A stretch of DNA of 64,000 bases, taken from NCBI GenBank assembly GCA_902702965.1, contig CACRXP010000001.1:4878447-4942446 (forward strand), read 5' to 3'. Position 1 is the first letter of the stretch. Every line of letters starts with the position of its first letter. Made by a program: the position numbers and the translations under genes. The DNA is from Spirometra erinaceieuropaei (Eukaryota > Platyhelminthes > Cestoda > Diphyllobothriidea > Diphyllobothriidae). Positions 46,971 to 57,075 of this stretch are shown piece by piece. The notes beneath the pieces are model-generated. The model saw only the letters and a list, made by a program, of their open reading frames with translations, did not search any database and was not told the origin of the DNA.

Positions 46971-48515
46971 TGAGAGCACTTATTTTTATAGGAATGACAC
47001 TCCATTGACGCGACTGCTTGAAGGGAAAAGCGCATTTGCCTTTACTTTGGGGCTCAGTGTGAAACAGTGTAACAACAGTCGGACACGGAAAAATAACCCC
47101 CCCCCTTCCCCCAGTACTACACTTCGATAGTGCAGTTGTGAAACCGCTGCTCATTAAAACGCGCCAGCAAGAAGAACGAGGGTTAGGAACAGGAGACCAA
47201 CTACGTACAAATCGCCGGCCCAATAGACAGACATCCATCCAAGCACATCAGCTTTCGGGAAGGGCATCCTTCTCATCCAGCCAATTCATTCCGGATTTTA
47301 AGGTTGAGAAAGGCCCCGCCGGAATTGCGGCGATTGCAGGAAGAGGAAGGAGTATGTGTCTGAAGCATTCCCCTGTCTACATCGCACTCTTAATTCCTGA
47401 CCGGAACAAGCAAACGGCAAAACTGTCAATCATTCTACAGGTTAACAGGAACTCGGGGAGTCAGTACTTGCCTGCTAACCTAGCCACCACCCATCCGGAG
47501 CTTCCGCTGATGACGGAAATAGAAAGGGCCTTCAGCGAAAGCGGACTGCAAAATGAGAGGGCGTTTGGATCCGATGAATAAGCAGGCGTGGACTACGCGG
47601 TGAGCATAACTTCAGGAGTGGTTGGACGCCGATAAAACTCATTGGCTACCTATTGGGTCACAAGTCAAGGGGTTAACAAACAAAGGGAATGTTTGCCGAA
47701 TATTTTATAAGGCTTAACCCACCGTCCAACACAATCCCAGAAACGCTGACGTTTTTACCAGATAGGCGGACGGAGATGCCCACCATCCGTTCATCAAGCC
47801 CGTCCGTACAATGAATTTCCAACAAACGATGACTTGGCCGGTTGTCTGGGCGACCGAAGCGCTATAGTTCACGCTCCGGTTGGGATTGGTGAGGGCCATT
47901 GACGCAGAGACCAACAATTTTGATGTCGGTCAACAAAAGCGGCTACGAGTGACCACTGAAGTAGGTGGGTTGATGCCCAGCTACATTGCATAAATCATTA
48001 CGCTGGGCGGAACTCATCATATATCTTTCGCCCGTTGTGTTTTATCGACAGCTAGGCAACGCTAATTAGGGAGGCCCACCCCCAGCCTCCTACCTCACCG
48101 CCATAGCCAATGACTCAGTTCAAAAAACTTTATTTGATTACGGGCGGACCTCTCCAAAGTCTGCAGCATTGGGCGCAGGAGTTGGTAAGCGAAAATTCAT
48201 ATGCGTTACTTCAGTATCTAAGTAAGTCACTATACCAACTACCGCAACTTCATTAACGAGCGTGTTATGCAGTGACAAAGTAGAACCGTAACAACCACCC
48301 ACGATGCCTTCCGGTTCAACACACAGTGCCGAGACCAAACAAAATGGCATCCTGTATCAATTAATATTCTTTTTCAGAGTAAGAATGAGCTGGTCAACTG
48401 TTATTCAATTTCTATTGTTTCTCATGTCTGTATAAAATAGTCCTATTCTTTCTTTTACAGTAATTTAGGGGCTACGACTAGAACGTACACACTAAACTAT
48501 CCGGTTTCCTTCTTT
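46971..48515. other. Unassigned
   Basis: A 147-codon plus-strand frame (47138-47581) is open but lacks splice support or a recognisable domain. Confidence 0.35.
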
Positions 48516-48840
48516 CGGAGAAACGGCCAGATGTGGTTATGTAGCCGTGCGTGAAGTAAACAACCCCCAACCACCTGTCGTACGGGACCGGTGGCAATAC
48601 GGATTTTTGCAGGTGGGGCCGGAGAACACAGGCGATGAGGTCAAGTAGTTGTATGCAAAAGAAAGGTTTTTGGGAATGCGCAGTTGTACTTTCAGTAGTT
48701 GAGGAAAAGTTGCCCTAACTCCTAACCCTAACCATAGCCCCTAACTGTAACCTCTAACCACAGCCCCTAACTCCTAATCCCAACCCCAACAATTCTGTGT
48801 CCATCAGCTGAGCTACATAACCACATCTTGCCGGAAAAAC
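48516..48840 (+). mobile_element. MITE of family M (copy M3), best-preserved ends
   Basis: Direct repeats CGGAGAAAC (48516-48524) and CGGAAAAAC (48832-48840) bound the element, a 9-bp target duplication with one mismatch. The ends are CCAGATGTGGTTATGTAGC and GCTACATAACCACATCTTG. The interior has the shared gaggtcaagtagttg block and a CCCTAA-like array (48715-48790). At about 307 bp it is the most compact copy. Confidence 0.85.
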
Positions 48841-49699
48841 TATTTATTCACTTAGATTATGCAGTCCCATCGTGCAGTAAGTTGTGTGCTCCGCTGTAAA
48901 GCCCTCTACAATCAGACGTTCCTGTGCTTGCTAGTAAGGAGGAGCACTCCTGCCGAATCTCAAGATCATAATCCAGACATATTCAATTGTTGTCTTTGAG
49001 TGCGCCGCAAAGTTGCTAATTTGATGCTACACTGGCTACGAATCGCAGGCGATAGACGTTCTCTGTCTCCGAAAATATCAGTCTGTTCAGTACACAAGAC
49101 AGCAATGAAGTTTCCAGATTAGCTAACAACTAAGCGTCCATTATCCGCCCTTCGCACGTACAGACATATTGAGAGGCTGCACAGCTGTCAAAATGTGCAT
49201 AATGAAGTTGACTAATTATTTCCAGTTATGTCAATCATACCGATTCCCACAGCGGACACTTGTTGGTGGTAAGCATGTGGACCGCATGAAATTAGTCAGC
49301 CAGATGTTGGAACAAAGTGGGATGATTAAGTCGCATGCACGTGCCAGATGTAGGCCAAATTGGGCGGCTGGGTCTGAGAGGGATCGACAGTCACAGCTCA
49401 GAGCGATCGTCTCGTAAAGCGGATTCGGACCCGCCCATCACAGACTCAAAAGCATGCCTCGCCCACTGAATGAGCGCAGAAGTCAAGAGACTTGTTAGTT
49501 CGTGATTGAGTAAGACGTAATTCGCAGAAGTGTCTTAGTGTTTCAGCTTGTTTGCTTTTCAAACGCCAGGTCAATGAACGATGTAGATGAGATCCGACCG
49601 GTCTACCTTCTTGTGTGTGAAATCCCCGCGTGTGTGTGTGAAAAGGCCAGGTCGTGTGTGCAGCAGGCGCAGACGAGCTGTTCTAAGCCCTGTCAGCCA
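48841..49699. other. Unassigned
   Basis: I see nothing supportable. Confidence 0.35.
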
Positions 49700-50310
49700 C
49701 TTTTCCTAATACCAGAATCAGTTAGTTGATCGGTCCAGACAACCGGCTGGTGCAGAGGAGGTAGTAGAGTGAGTGACGTCGGCTCTCAGCGTATATTCCC
49801 CCACCATAAGCAATCTGACGCGCTTGAATCTATCACGGTGAGCTAAGAACCGTGTGGCTTGAGAGGTTGCCAACTGACGGGATAACTCGCACCTCACAGT
49901 CAGCCTAGTTTGCGTTTGTGTGGAGTGATCGACAGGTGGACTGATGCAGGTCGCAATGGCCCCTTCTTAATACGGCATCTATGCCACCCATTCAGTGGGA
50001 TTCGAGCCGTCCCCCCACCCCCTTCTCTTGTGTATTTTCTGTCCAGTGTACGTTGTGGACCAGGTGGGGAGGCGGAACGCTTATGTGCGGGGTTTCGCCG
50101 TGCCAGCCACCTCTCGCCTCCGGTCTTCTTGACTTTACATTGACACTTGATCCATGTGGGGTGGAGGAGAGAGTGCAGTAGATGCTGCGCAAGTCCACTC
50201 CCACAATAAACTAACTCAAGCGCAAGTCACAGTTCCTGCTCTCACCCTGCTGTGGGGCACACGGTGGACATCGTCTGCCAAGAAGGTCGAATTGTCGGGT
50301 GCATTGGAGC
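49700..50310 (+). repeat. Family C repeat, near full-length copy
   Basis: Blocks in order: gatcggtccagacaaccgg, caatctgacgcgcttgaatc, ttgccaactgacgggataac, cccattcagtgggattcgag, ttgtggaccaggtggggag, tcgcctccggtcttcttgac, gagagtgcagtagatgctgc, acacggtggacatcgtctgc. There is no conserved frame, so its class is unknown. It reaches to about 400 bp from the exon at 50721. Confidence 0.75.
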
Positions 50311-50720
50311 ATCATCACTGGGCGGCAAACGATCGCCGTTGATGGTCGGAAGTCAACCATTTACACGCTTCCTTGTGCCTACTATCCTACATGAACTTGT
50401 ATGTCGGAATGTTTAGTACATCAGCGAAGTGGGATGGGACGAGTAGGGTGCCTTCAATCCTGCTGGGCACTGAAAGGAAAGACAAACAAACAAGCGATTT
50501 TCTATGTGTAACTAAATGGACCTCGATGGCAATGAGCGGAAGCAACGTTCCCAACCTCCAGCGTGCCTGTGTGAGGGTTACTGGGTCCTCTTCCGTTCAC
50601 GACAGACAATGGAGGACTTTCCTGTGACAGATCGATGTACAGCGGCAAACCTCAATGACCGGAGGTGGCAAAACCGAAATCAAAATGAAACGAGTAAAGT
50701 AAAAGGAAGCACACGCGCAC

Positions 50721-51063
50721 CTGGAACTGCACAAAAATATGCATGTCGTCGGGGTCGGGAGGAGCAGCCGGGATATGCAGACGCACGGCAGTTGCCGAAG
50801 GCGAGCCTTCGTGCCAGGCAAGAGAAGAGGCGTTTTCTACGGTAAGAGGCTCAGCCCAATCCACTTGGCTGACGATGACGGTAATGAGGCCTGGATCCGG
50901 CGCCACGACGTAGTCGGTCAGACGGCGCGGACTACTATCCACCTCGTCGTCCTCTTCACTTGAATACACGGCTGTAGGACTGCCTCCTAGAGCTGCTGCG
51001 CGGTCAAACTCCGTCGTCTGCTGGCTGACTCGCTCGAACCGCAGAAAGCCGATTGGCACGGCC
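50721..51063 (-). CDS. Candidate coding exon, weak polycystin-1-like ectodomain similarity
   Basis: On the minus strand a strong acceptor (tatcccttcctgcccacag) precedes base 51063. The frame is open for 114 codons to CAG/GTGCGC, with the exon ending at 50721. It enters with one base of a codon and leaves in phase 0. The peptide has VPIGFLRFERVSQQTTEFD, an acidic run (SSEEDDEVDS), then ITVIVSQVDWAEPLTVENA with a possible N-glycosylation site, and ends RLHIPAAPPDPDDMHIFVQF. From memory, the order ITV.V...DWA / ASS / AV.L / (L,M)H resembles the region before the GPS site of polycystin-1-like membrane proteins. That is a low-identity impression, not an established assignment. Beyond the donor the frame stays open into a Phe-rich stretch that I take as intron. 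Other minus-strand exons lie at 41.4, 17.3 and 1.1 kb. Confidence 0.65.
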
Positions 51064-51364
51064 CTGTGGGCAGGAAGGGATACATTAATGACGGAAGTTC
51101 TCCGTGGGAGTGAAGTCGCATCACTCACATGGAAGCACCAATACAGTCGGTTACGCTGAGGGCTGGCTGAGGATCACAGTGGGGGTACATTAGCTCAGCC
51201 CCATAGGTTAGGCGGACCATTGCGGTATCTTATTTACTCGCCCCCCTTCCCTGATTTTCGGATGTTAGTTAACTGGCCAAACATTCGACAGTAGCTGGCA
51301 TGGAAAAGCCCTCATTTACGCGTGCCGCATCCAGCTTGGTTCCTTCCTACTGACTAGCGCACGA
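51064..51364. other. Intron upstream of the 50721 exon
   Basis: It contains the polypyrimidine tract of the acceptor. I see nothing else. Confidence 0.4.
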
Positions 51365-51470
51365 GTCATTGTGCCTGCTGTCATCCTGCTGTGGGGTGCG
51401 GGGTGGACATCGTCGATCACGACGGTCGACCTGTCACTGAGCGAACCAGACTAAACGCACAAAGTCACTG
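51365..51470 (+). repeat. Family C 3' terminal fragment
   Basis: catcctgctgtggggtgcgg, gtggacatcgtcgatcacg and acggtcgacctgtcac match the family end. Confidence 0.6.
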
Positions 51471-51512
51471 CCATTGGAGAGACTAGCTCCCTACCACCAC
51501 CTGGTACAGCAT

Positions 51513-51530
51513 ACACACACACACACACAC
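51513..51530. repeat. (CA)n microsatellite
   Basis: Nine CA units. Confidence 0.9.
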
Positions 51531-52564
51531 GTTAAAACTTCTACCAGGATGGGTCTTCAACTTTTTATGGCCAGGAATGACAACTCGGTATCAGGGGAGG
51601 CCAGAACGGAATGACTAAATGGTGCAAGTAGACATCTGGTGCGGCTGTCTGTTCGCCACACAGACTCCACCTTCTTGACCACCTCAGGAAATACTTATTA
51701 GATGGCAGAACTGTAGACAATTGAAATCCAGTCGAATTCTAAAGAAGAAAAGGTAGATAGTAGTTCAAGACCACTTCGTTGAACCGGTATTAAATAACAA
51801 ACAAAGTCAACTCACTCCTGAAAAGCACAAATAGACCAGCACCGGATGATATCTCGTCACATGTCCGCTAAACGTACAATTTGAATTACAGAAGAAACTT
51901 GCTATGGATGGAGGAATCTTGACAGCCGTTCTCTTAGTACATATCCTGAACGCCATGTCAGAAGTCAAGGGCTGAGAGCTCTACCTTCCAACGGAGCAGA
52001 TGAGTTGGGAGAATCGCACCGATAGTCAAACTAGCAGGCTGTCAGCCCGGATGTCTTGCGCCTTGTCAATTAAGGCGGGTTTGTATCATTGGGAGTCATG
52101 TACTTTGAACCAGCGTCGTTTGTGCCACCATCCAGGCAGCAAGGGGCAGGCAGAAGTAGAGAGCATATCTAGAATGATTACATTCCCTATGCCTAAACCA
52201 GATCTGCGCTCGGAGTACAGATGACCTGGAGTCCACAATGACGAAAGTCAGTTGAGAATAAGGAGGAGGCGGAGGCAAGTCAGTGGTCAGGTTTCCAGTC
52301 CAGTTCGTAGATGGATTAAATGTCTACCTCTGTCTACTGATTGAAAATCGGCAAAACAATAGGGCGAGGTGTCCACTTTTGTGGACAAATGGCATTGGCC
52401 TGTCCGAGGCTAGAACAACTGAGATAAGCAGTGGTCGAGGTAAATGTATCGAAAAATGTTGAACTACCTCACAGCCATGCGGACTTTGCTTCATTTCCAG
52501 TCGGACACCGGACTATGGACCCCTGCAATTCAGGTCACCTTGCGTAAAGTTCTAGAGGGAGTGG
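51531..52564. other. Unassigned
   Basis: I see nothing supportable. Confidence 0.35.
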
Positions 52565-52660
52565 GGTGTCGGTTAGGAGCGTTAGAATTAGGGTTGGGGT
52601 TGGGATCGGGGGTATGAGGGTTAATGCTAAAGTTATGGAACAGGTACCCCGAAGTACGGG
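52565..52660. repeat. Degenerate telomere-like array
   Basis: gtcggttaggagcgttagaa, ttagggttggggttggg and gggttaatgctaaag. Flanks (caggtcacctt before, caggtaccccgaag after) share motifs with the flank of the array at 19940. Confidence 0.6.
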
Positions 52661-53178
52661 GTTTCCTTATTCCCGTGTGCAACCTGATCTCTAATCAACT
52701 GATGTATGTCCAAAATCAAGCGCGTACGGCTTCGATTAAAACTAGCCGGGTACAACAGATAAGGCAGTAATCAGCGTTAACTTCTTACTGTCTTTGAAGG
52801 TTAATTCTTTTCGTAAGGACGTCTTCATGTTCATGCCTCCCCGCAGAAAGGTGAAATTAGGCCTGGGCGAACGTTCCTACTATGTGACTGGCCAAGCAGA
52901 TGGGTAGAAAGTCCCTTACCGACTCCTCAGCTAACCTGTATGTGCTGTTGCTGCCGCCGCTGATTTCGTTGTTTATATTGCCATTATTATTGCCACTATC
53001 ATCGGTTCACCTTCCACTTTTCTTCCCTCTCCTCCCAATCCTCTGCCCCCTTCAAGGAAGAGAATGAGAGGGGCACGGTGTTTGCGCGTCCCTTGTAGAA
53101 ACTAGGGTTTGATTTGTGTAAGTGTTGTCATTAAATGCTACCGCTGCTGCTGAAAAGGAATAATTACGACTGCGGTCG
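52661..53178. other. Unassigned
   Basis: I see nothing supportable. Confidence 0.35.
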
Positions 53179-53215
53179 TTAAGAAGTAGGAGATCGCTGG
53201 AAAAAATGTTTTATT

Positions 53216-53260
53216 CGCCTGACGTTTCGGACTCACGCTCGAACCCATCATCAAAGACAG
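53216..53260 (-). ncRNA. Hammerhead-like motif, left arm
   Basis: Minus strand: UGUCU, UUGAUGA, U, GGGUUC, loop GAGCGU, GAGUCC, GAAA, CGUC, AGGCG. Stem II has 6 bp including two G-U pairs, and stem I 5 bp with wobble. The first core C is U, which should impair catalysis. Confidence 0.4.
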
Positions 53261-53290
53261 TAACAGATACGAGGTTACTGTCATTGTTAC

Positions 53291-53335
53291 TGTCCCTGAT
53301 GATGAGTTCGAGCGTGAATCCGAAGCGTCAGGCGA
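53291..53335 (+). ncRNA. Hammerhead-like motif, right arm, degraded
   Basis: CUGAUGA (53296-53302) is intact, but GAAA has become GAAG (53322-53325). Stem II (GAGUUC/GAAUCC) has one A-C mismatch. CGUC is retained. Confidence 0.35.
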
Positions 53336-53375
53336 AGAAAGCTCTTGTTCCAGCGATTATTTCTACTTCTTATTA

Positions 53376-54977
53376 ACTGTTGTTGTCTCTGGTCCTGGTC
53401 TCGAATGTGAATTCAAAACGTCATCCTAATAAAATTCATGGCTGAGCGATTGATTCTCCCTTCTCTTGGCAACTGCTAACTCCGCCTGGGCTGAGTCAAA
53501 CGCGTTCACGAGAGGAAAGAACGCTAAATGTGGTAGGCTATCACTAGAAAATGCTGCGCCAGACTAACAACTATGATTCATTTACAGGACACCACAAAAT
53601 TGTGCTACGATTTGAATGCTGTAGTGCGATTAGCCGTCCTTAGTGCATTAACCTCTACATTTTTCCGCCTGCTCATTGACGGGAAGTTTTGCAACTGATG
53701 CCAACCACAACAGGAGTACAATATAATCAGTTCGTCAGCAAATCCAAGGTTTCAGTCCCGTAGGGGCGTGGTGGTGTCATGCGTGCGGAAATCGGCCAAA
53801 TTCTACAGTTCACGTATCCAAAGGTATGTGACTGGAAAATAAGCTGAAGGGACAGTGGCGGCGACAGGCTTAATATTCCACTTGCAAGACGGTAAAATGT
53901 AGGTGAGCAGTCCATCTCATGGATTACAGACTGTCGTTCCATCCATAAAAAGGGAGTATACTATGTGACACGCCCTGGTCCTACGGCAGAAGGAGAAGGA
54001 CGATAGGACGCAAAAGCTGAGTAAACGAGTAGATGGAGGCTAGAAAAAAAGTAATTCATACGCAGTAGCGACAGAAAATAAGGGATTAGGGTGGGCCGTA
54101 AAAAGACGCGACTCAACAAGTCAGCTCAACTGTGTCACACAAATTTCACCTGGGTTGTCTGGCGGAAGCCTGCACCCCTGGCGTCCACTGAGCCTCAACA
54201 AGTTTGACCGGAGAGAGCGGAGCACAGCCAATCTGATCGTCCAAAATCGCGGTTAGGACGTGGCTCTATGATGCACATTAATATTTTATTTACCCTGGAC
54301 CAACTCTACTGACTCCATCCTCTGGGTGACGATGGTTCTCCTTGTGTCTGACAAGTCAACACTAAGGGACTGGCAGTCTCATTTAAAATCTCGATTTATT
54401 CACGTTTATTACAGTCAGCGGACAGTGGAGCTGAGAAAACGCCATATGCAAGCATAGCACGTGTCAATCGTCGCGCGGTCCTCGTTTTGGTCCACCGGGC
54501 TCTACGGGTGTGTCTTATATCACAGCGTCGGACTCTGGACAATAAGAACGTGGGCAGAAGGACAGAAATTAACCCCAGTACAAACACCAACGAGGAGCTC
54601 GTCTCCAGACCACTGCTTACGGCCGATGTGAAAGCATAACCGCATTAAGGATCCGTGCCTAATGCTCAGCGCGACCGTGATCATTGTTAAATAAAGTGAA
54701 GTGCGGTACGCCCTATCCTCCGACGATAGAGGCATCGTTGCGTTCGAGGCGCGATGAGTCATTGTATTATAACCCTCGCTTCAAAAGAGGACCGAGTCAC
54801 CTAGTCAGAAAGAAACGCTCCAATTCACGACTTGAGGCGCGTCACAATAGTTCCCGTCACGTCAGATTTTGCTCAAAGCATTTTCGTGTGGAAAGTAGGT
54901 TCCTCATTGACCTAGCTACTGACAACCTGGTGACAGATAATGGAACGACCCTCAACGGAAGATACCTGTGGAAAAAA
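53376..54977. other. Unassigned
   Basis: I see nothing supportable. Confidence 0.35.
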
Positions 54978-55309
54978 CAGACTCTACCATTGTATATTCC
55001 CGATCGCAACCGACAGGACAACGGGCTCGTGGCCCAGTGGTTAGAGGCGTGGACTTCTAACTAGCAGGTTGCAAGTTCAAGCCTCGGGTGTTCTACACTT
55101 CGGGGTTGAGTATGACTGCCTGACGACGGCTAATAAGCCAGAAATGGCCACTCCAGTTTCCTCTATCTTTGTCGGTAATAACATAGTGCTTAGATCATGC
55201 GCCGCTGTGCGGCTGTTGGTTGAGCACGAGAGAGAGCCTGTAAGGCACAACAGAACGAGTGAGTTCCGTAAGAACGATCGGTGAGCGCCCCCCTACCATT
55301 GCAGACTCT
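54978..55309 (+). mobile_element. SINE-A, full-length copy with 8-bp target duplication
   Basis: CAGACTCT at 54978-54985 and 55302-55309 bounds a 316-bp element. Layout: leader (ACCATTGTATATTCCCGATC), tRNA-like head with box A TGGCCCAGTGG (55030-55040), anticodon-loop-like CTTCTAA (UCU, tRNA-Arg-like), box B GTTCAAGCC (55075-55083), body to gtcggtaataacatagtg, then a tail of about 125 bp ending gcgcccccctaccattg. The first and last seven bases are both ACCATTG. RNA polymerase III would transcribe an intact copy, and mobilisation would need a partner LINE or PLE. Confidence 0.9.
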
Positions 55310-56384
55310 TATGTCTGATGAATGAGCAATCAAGAATCGTCAGTGACAGTGCCACCATGCCGTGAGGGACTGAGGCCTGGAACGCAAATATCTTATAAAA
55401 TTCCGCCAAACTCAATGATGCCATTGCAAAACGTCCTTAAATAGGTCACTTTAGGACCGCTGCCCTACGGACGGATCATTAAACCGACGGGCTAGAAACA
55501 CCTTAAGCAATTCGGGCGGCTGTTTTAATATTCTCTATGCTCGCAATTTCCAAAAACGCCATAAAATATGCCCGGTCCACATACTGCCAGCCATGATGTG
55601 GTGTTCACGCGAAAAGAAGCACTCGGCAAACCTGATCCAGTAGTGCGGACGAATAGTATGTGAGCTATATTACTTAGTCGGTAATAGATCCTGGGTACTG
55701 GATGTTGTGATGGGCGAGCATGGCTGGATCCTATTACTCAGTCTGACGTGGCGCAGTCTTGATCAGGACTGCATGGATATTCGTTGCCTGTATCGCAGGT
55801 CCACTCCCGTTTCATCCTCACATAGACGCCCGTGCGACTCGTTCGATCGACACGGTGTATTTATCACTCCCTCGAAACTGATCAGCCACGTGTCGCTTAT
55901 GTGGGAACCGGGCAATTATCGGCTGGCTTAGGTACGACTGTAGGCACAAGTTACCAACACCAGCTGCCGAATAGCGACATAATGAAACCTCCTACTCGCA
56001 GCTGCAAGAACCGTTTGAATGACTCCTTCAGCGTAATCTGCTAGCAGCTGGTCAAAATGAGTCCGGCAACCTCGCAGTCCCCTTATTAGTCGCTTTTCGT
56101 TCGCTTCTCAATGCAAAAATTCGGAGAGCGTTGAACTGTGTTGCCCAGGATTGTTTGCTTGTCAACAACATGTGCTCTCGCATCTTCGTAAGTATCTGTT
56201 GATTTAGCATTAAAGCAAGGGCCGTATGGCCAGTCAGACTGCCTTCACACGGAAAAACCAATCCAGGCACATGTTTCAAAAATTGCAAGGTCGAAAATTT
56301 TCTGAGCCAAAAAGTGAAACCGCGTTACAGTATTAGTCCCAAAAAGACTACTAGACCTTTAATCCCTTCGACCGTAAACTTCAA
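55310..56384. other. Unassigned
   Basis: I see nothing supportable. Confidence 0.35.
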
Positions 56385-57075
56385 CGATGTGCACCGTGTG
56401 CGCCACAGCGCAGCAGAGACGGTTACGTGAGCGCGAATTAGTTTAGCAGAATGTTATTACCGACAAAGACAAGGGAGACTAGAATGGCCAGTTCTGACAT
56501 ATAAGTCGTCGTCAGCCAGTCATACTCAACCCCGAGGTGTGGAACACCTGAGGCTCGGACTCGCAACCTGTTAGATGTCCAACGCCTCTAACCACTGAGC
56601 CACGAGCTCGTTGTCCTGTTTAGCGTGATAGTAGACTAGCGCAGCATCTGCAGCCTTCTCCCCTCCTCCCTCACCTGGGCCCGGTGTCATGGCCAAGTTA
56701 AGAAGACCGGAGGTGGGAGAGGACACAGGTGTCTGGCGCAGCAGGATCCGCCCCTAGGCGTGTCGCTACACCCGGATCCGATTCCACAGAGTGGGAATGC
56801 CGTGGAGGTCACATTAAGAAGGACCCTTTACATCCTGACTACCCGTCCGCCAGTCGGTCAGTCCATGCAAATACACACTGGGCTGACTGCTAGGTTCCAG
56901 TTACCCCGTCAATTGGCAGCTTTTAGCGCACCATGATAGCTTCAAGCACGTCAGGTTGTGAGGAGAGTGCGCTGAGACGACGACTGCACTCTCTCTTCCC
57001 ACTCCCAAGCACCAGCCAACTGTCCGAGTCGGTCAGAAGTTCGATGTCGGAAGTGGGATTCCTTCCATAGAATTT
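56385..57075 (-). repeat. Family C repeat, full-length copy hosting a SINE-A
   Basis: On the minus strand the full block order is present: gaccgactcggacagttggc, gagtgcagtcgtcgtctcag, cctgacgtgcttgaagctat, gctgccaattgacggggtaa, aggggcggatcctgctgcgc, acctccggtcttcttaactt, gctgcgctagtctactatca, then, beyond the SINE, aactaattcgcgctcacgta and gcgcacacggtgcacatcg. Without the insert it is about 515 bp. Confidence 0.8.
56447..56618 (-). mobile_element. SINE-A short-form copy inserted in family C
   Basis: TTTAG at 56442-56446 and 56619-56623 flanks the copy, and the family C sequence joins across one copy of that repeat. The 3' end is gtcggtaataacattctg and the 5' end is caggacaacgagctcg. The long tail and the leader are absent. 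Confidence 0.85.

Larger units (their letters stand above)
53179..53375. repeat. Stand-alone inverted repeat carrying two hammerhead-like motifs
   Basis: Arms 53179-53265 and 53285-53375 (about 87-91 bp, imperfect) surround a 19-bp loop. Each arm, read toward the outside, contains a UGAUGA - stem - GAA(A/G) - CGUC - AGGC order similar to the PLE ends. No PLE coding sequence lies next to it. Confidence 0.8.

Noticed and set aside
47138..47581. 147-codon plus-strand ORF
   Set aside because: Open, but with no acceptor or donor pair and no recognisable motif. A frame of this length is expected by chance in 64 kb.
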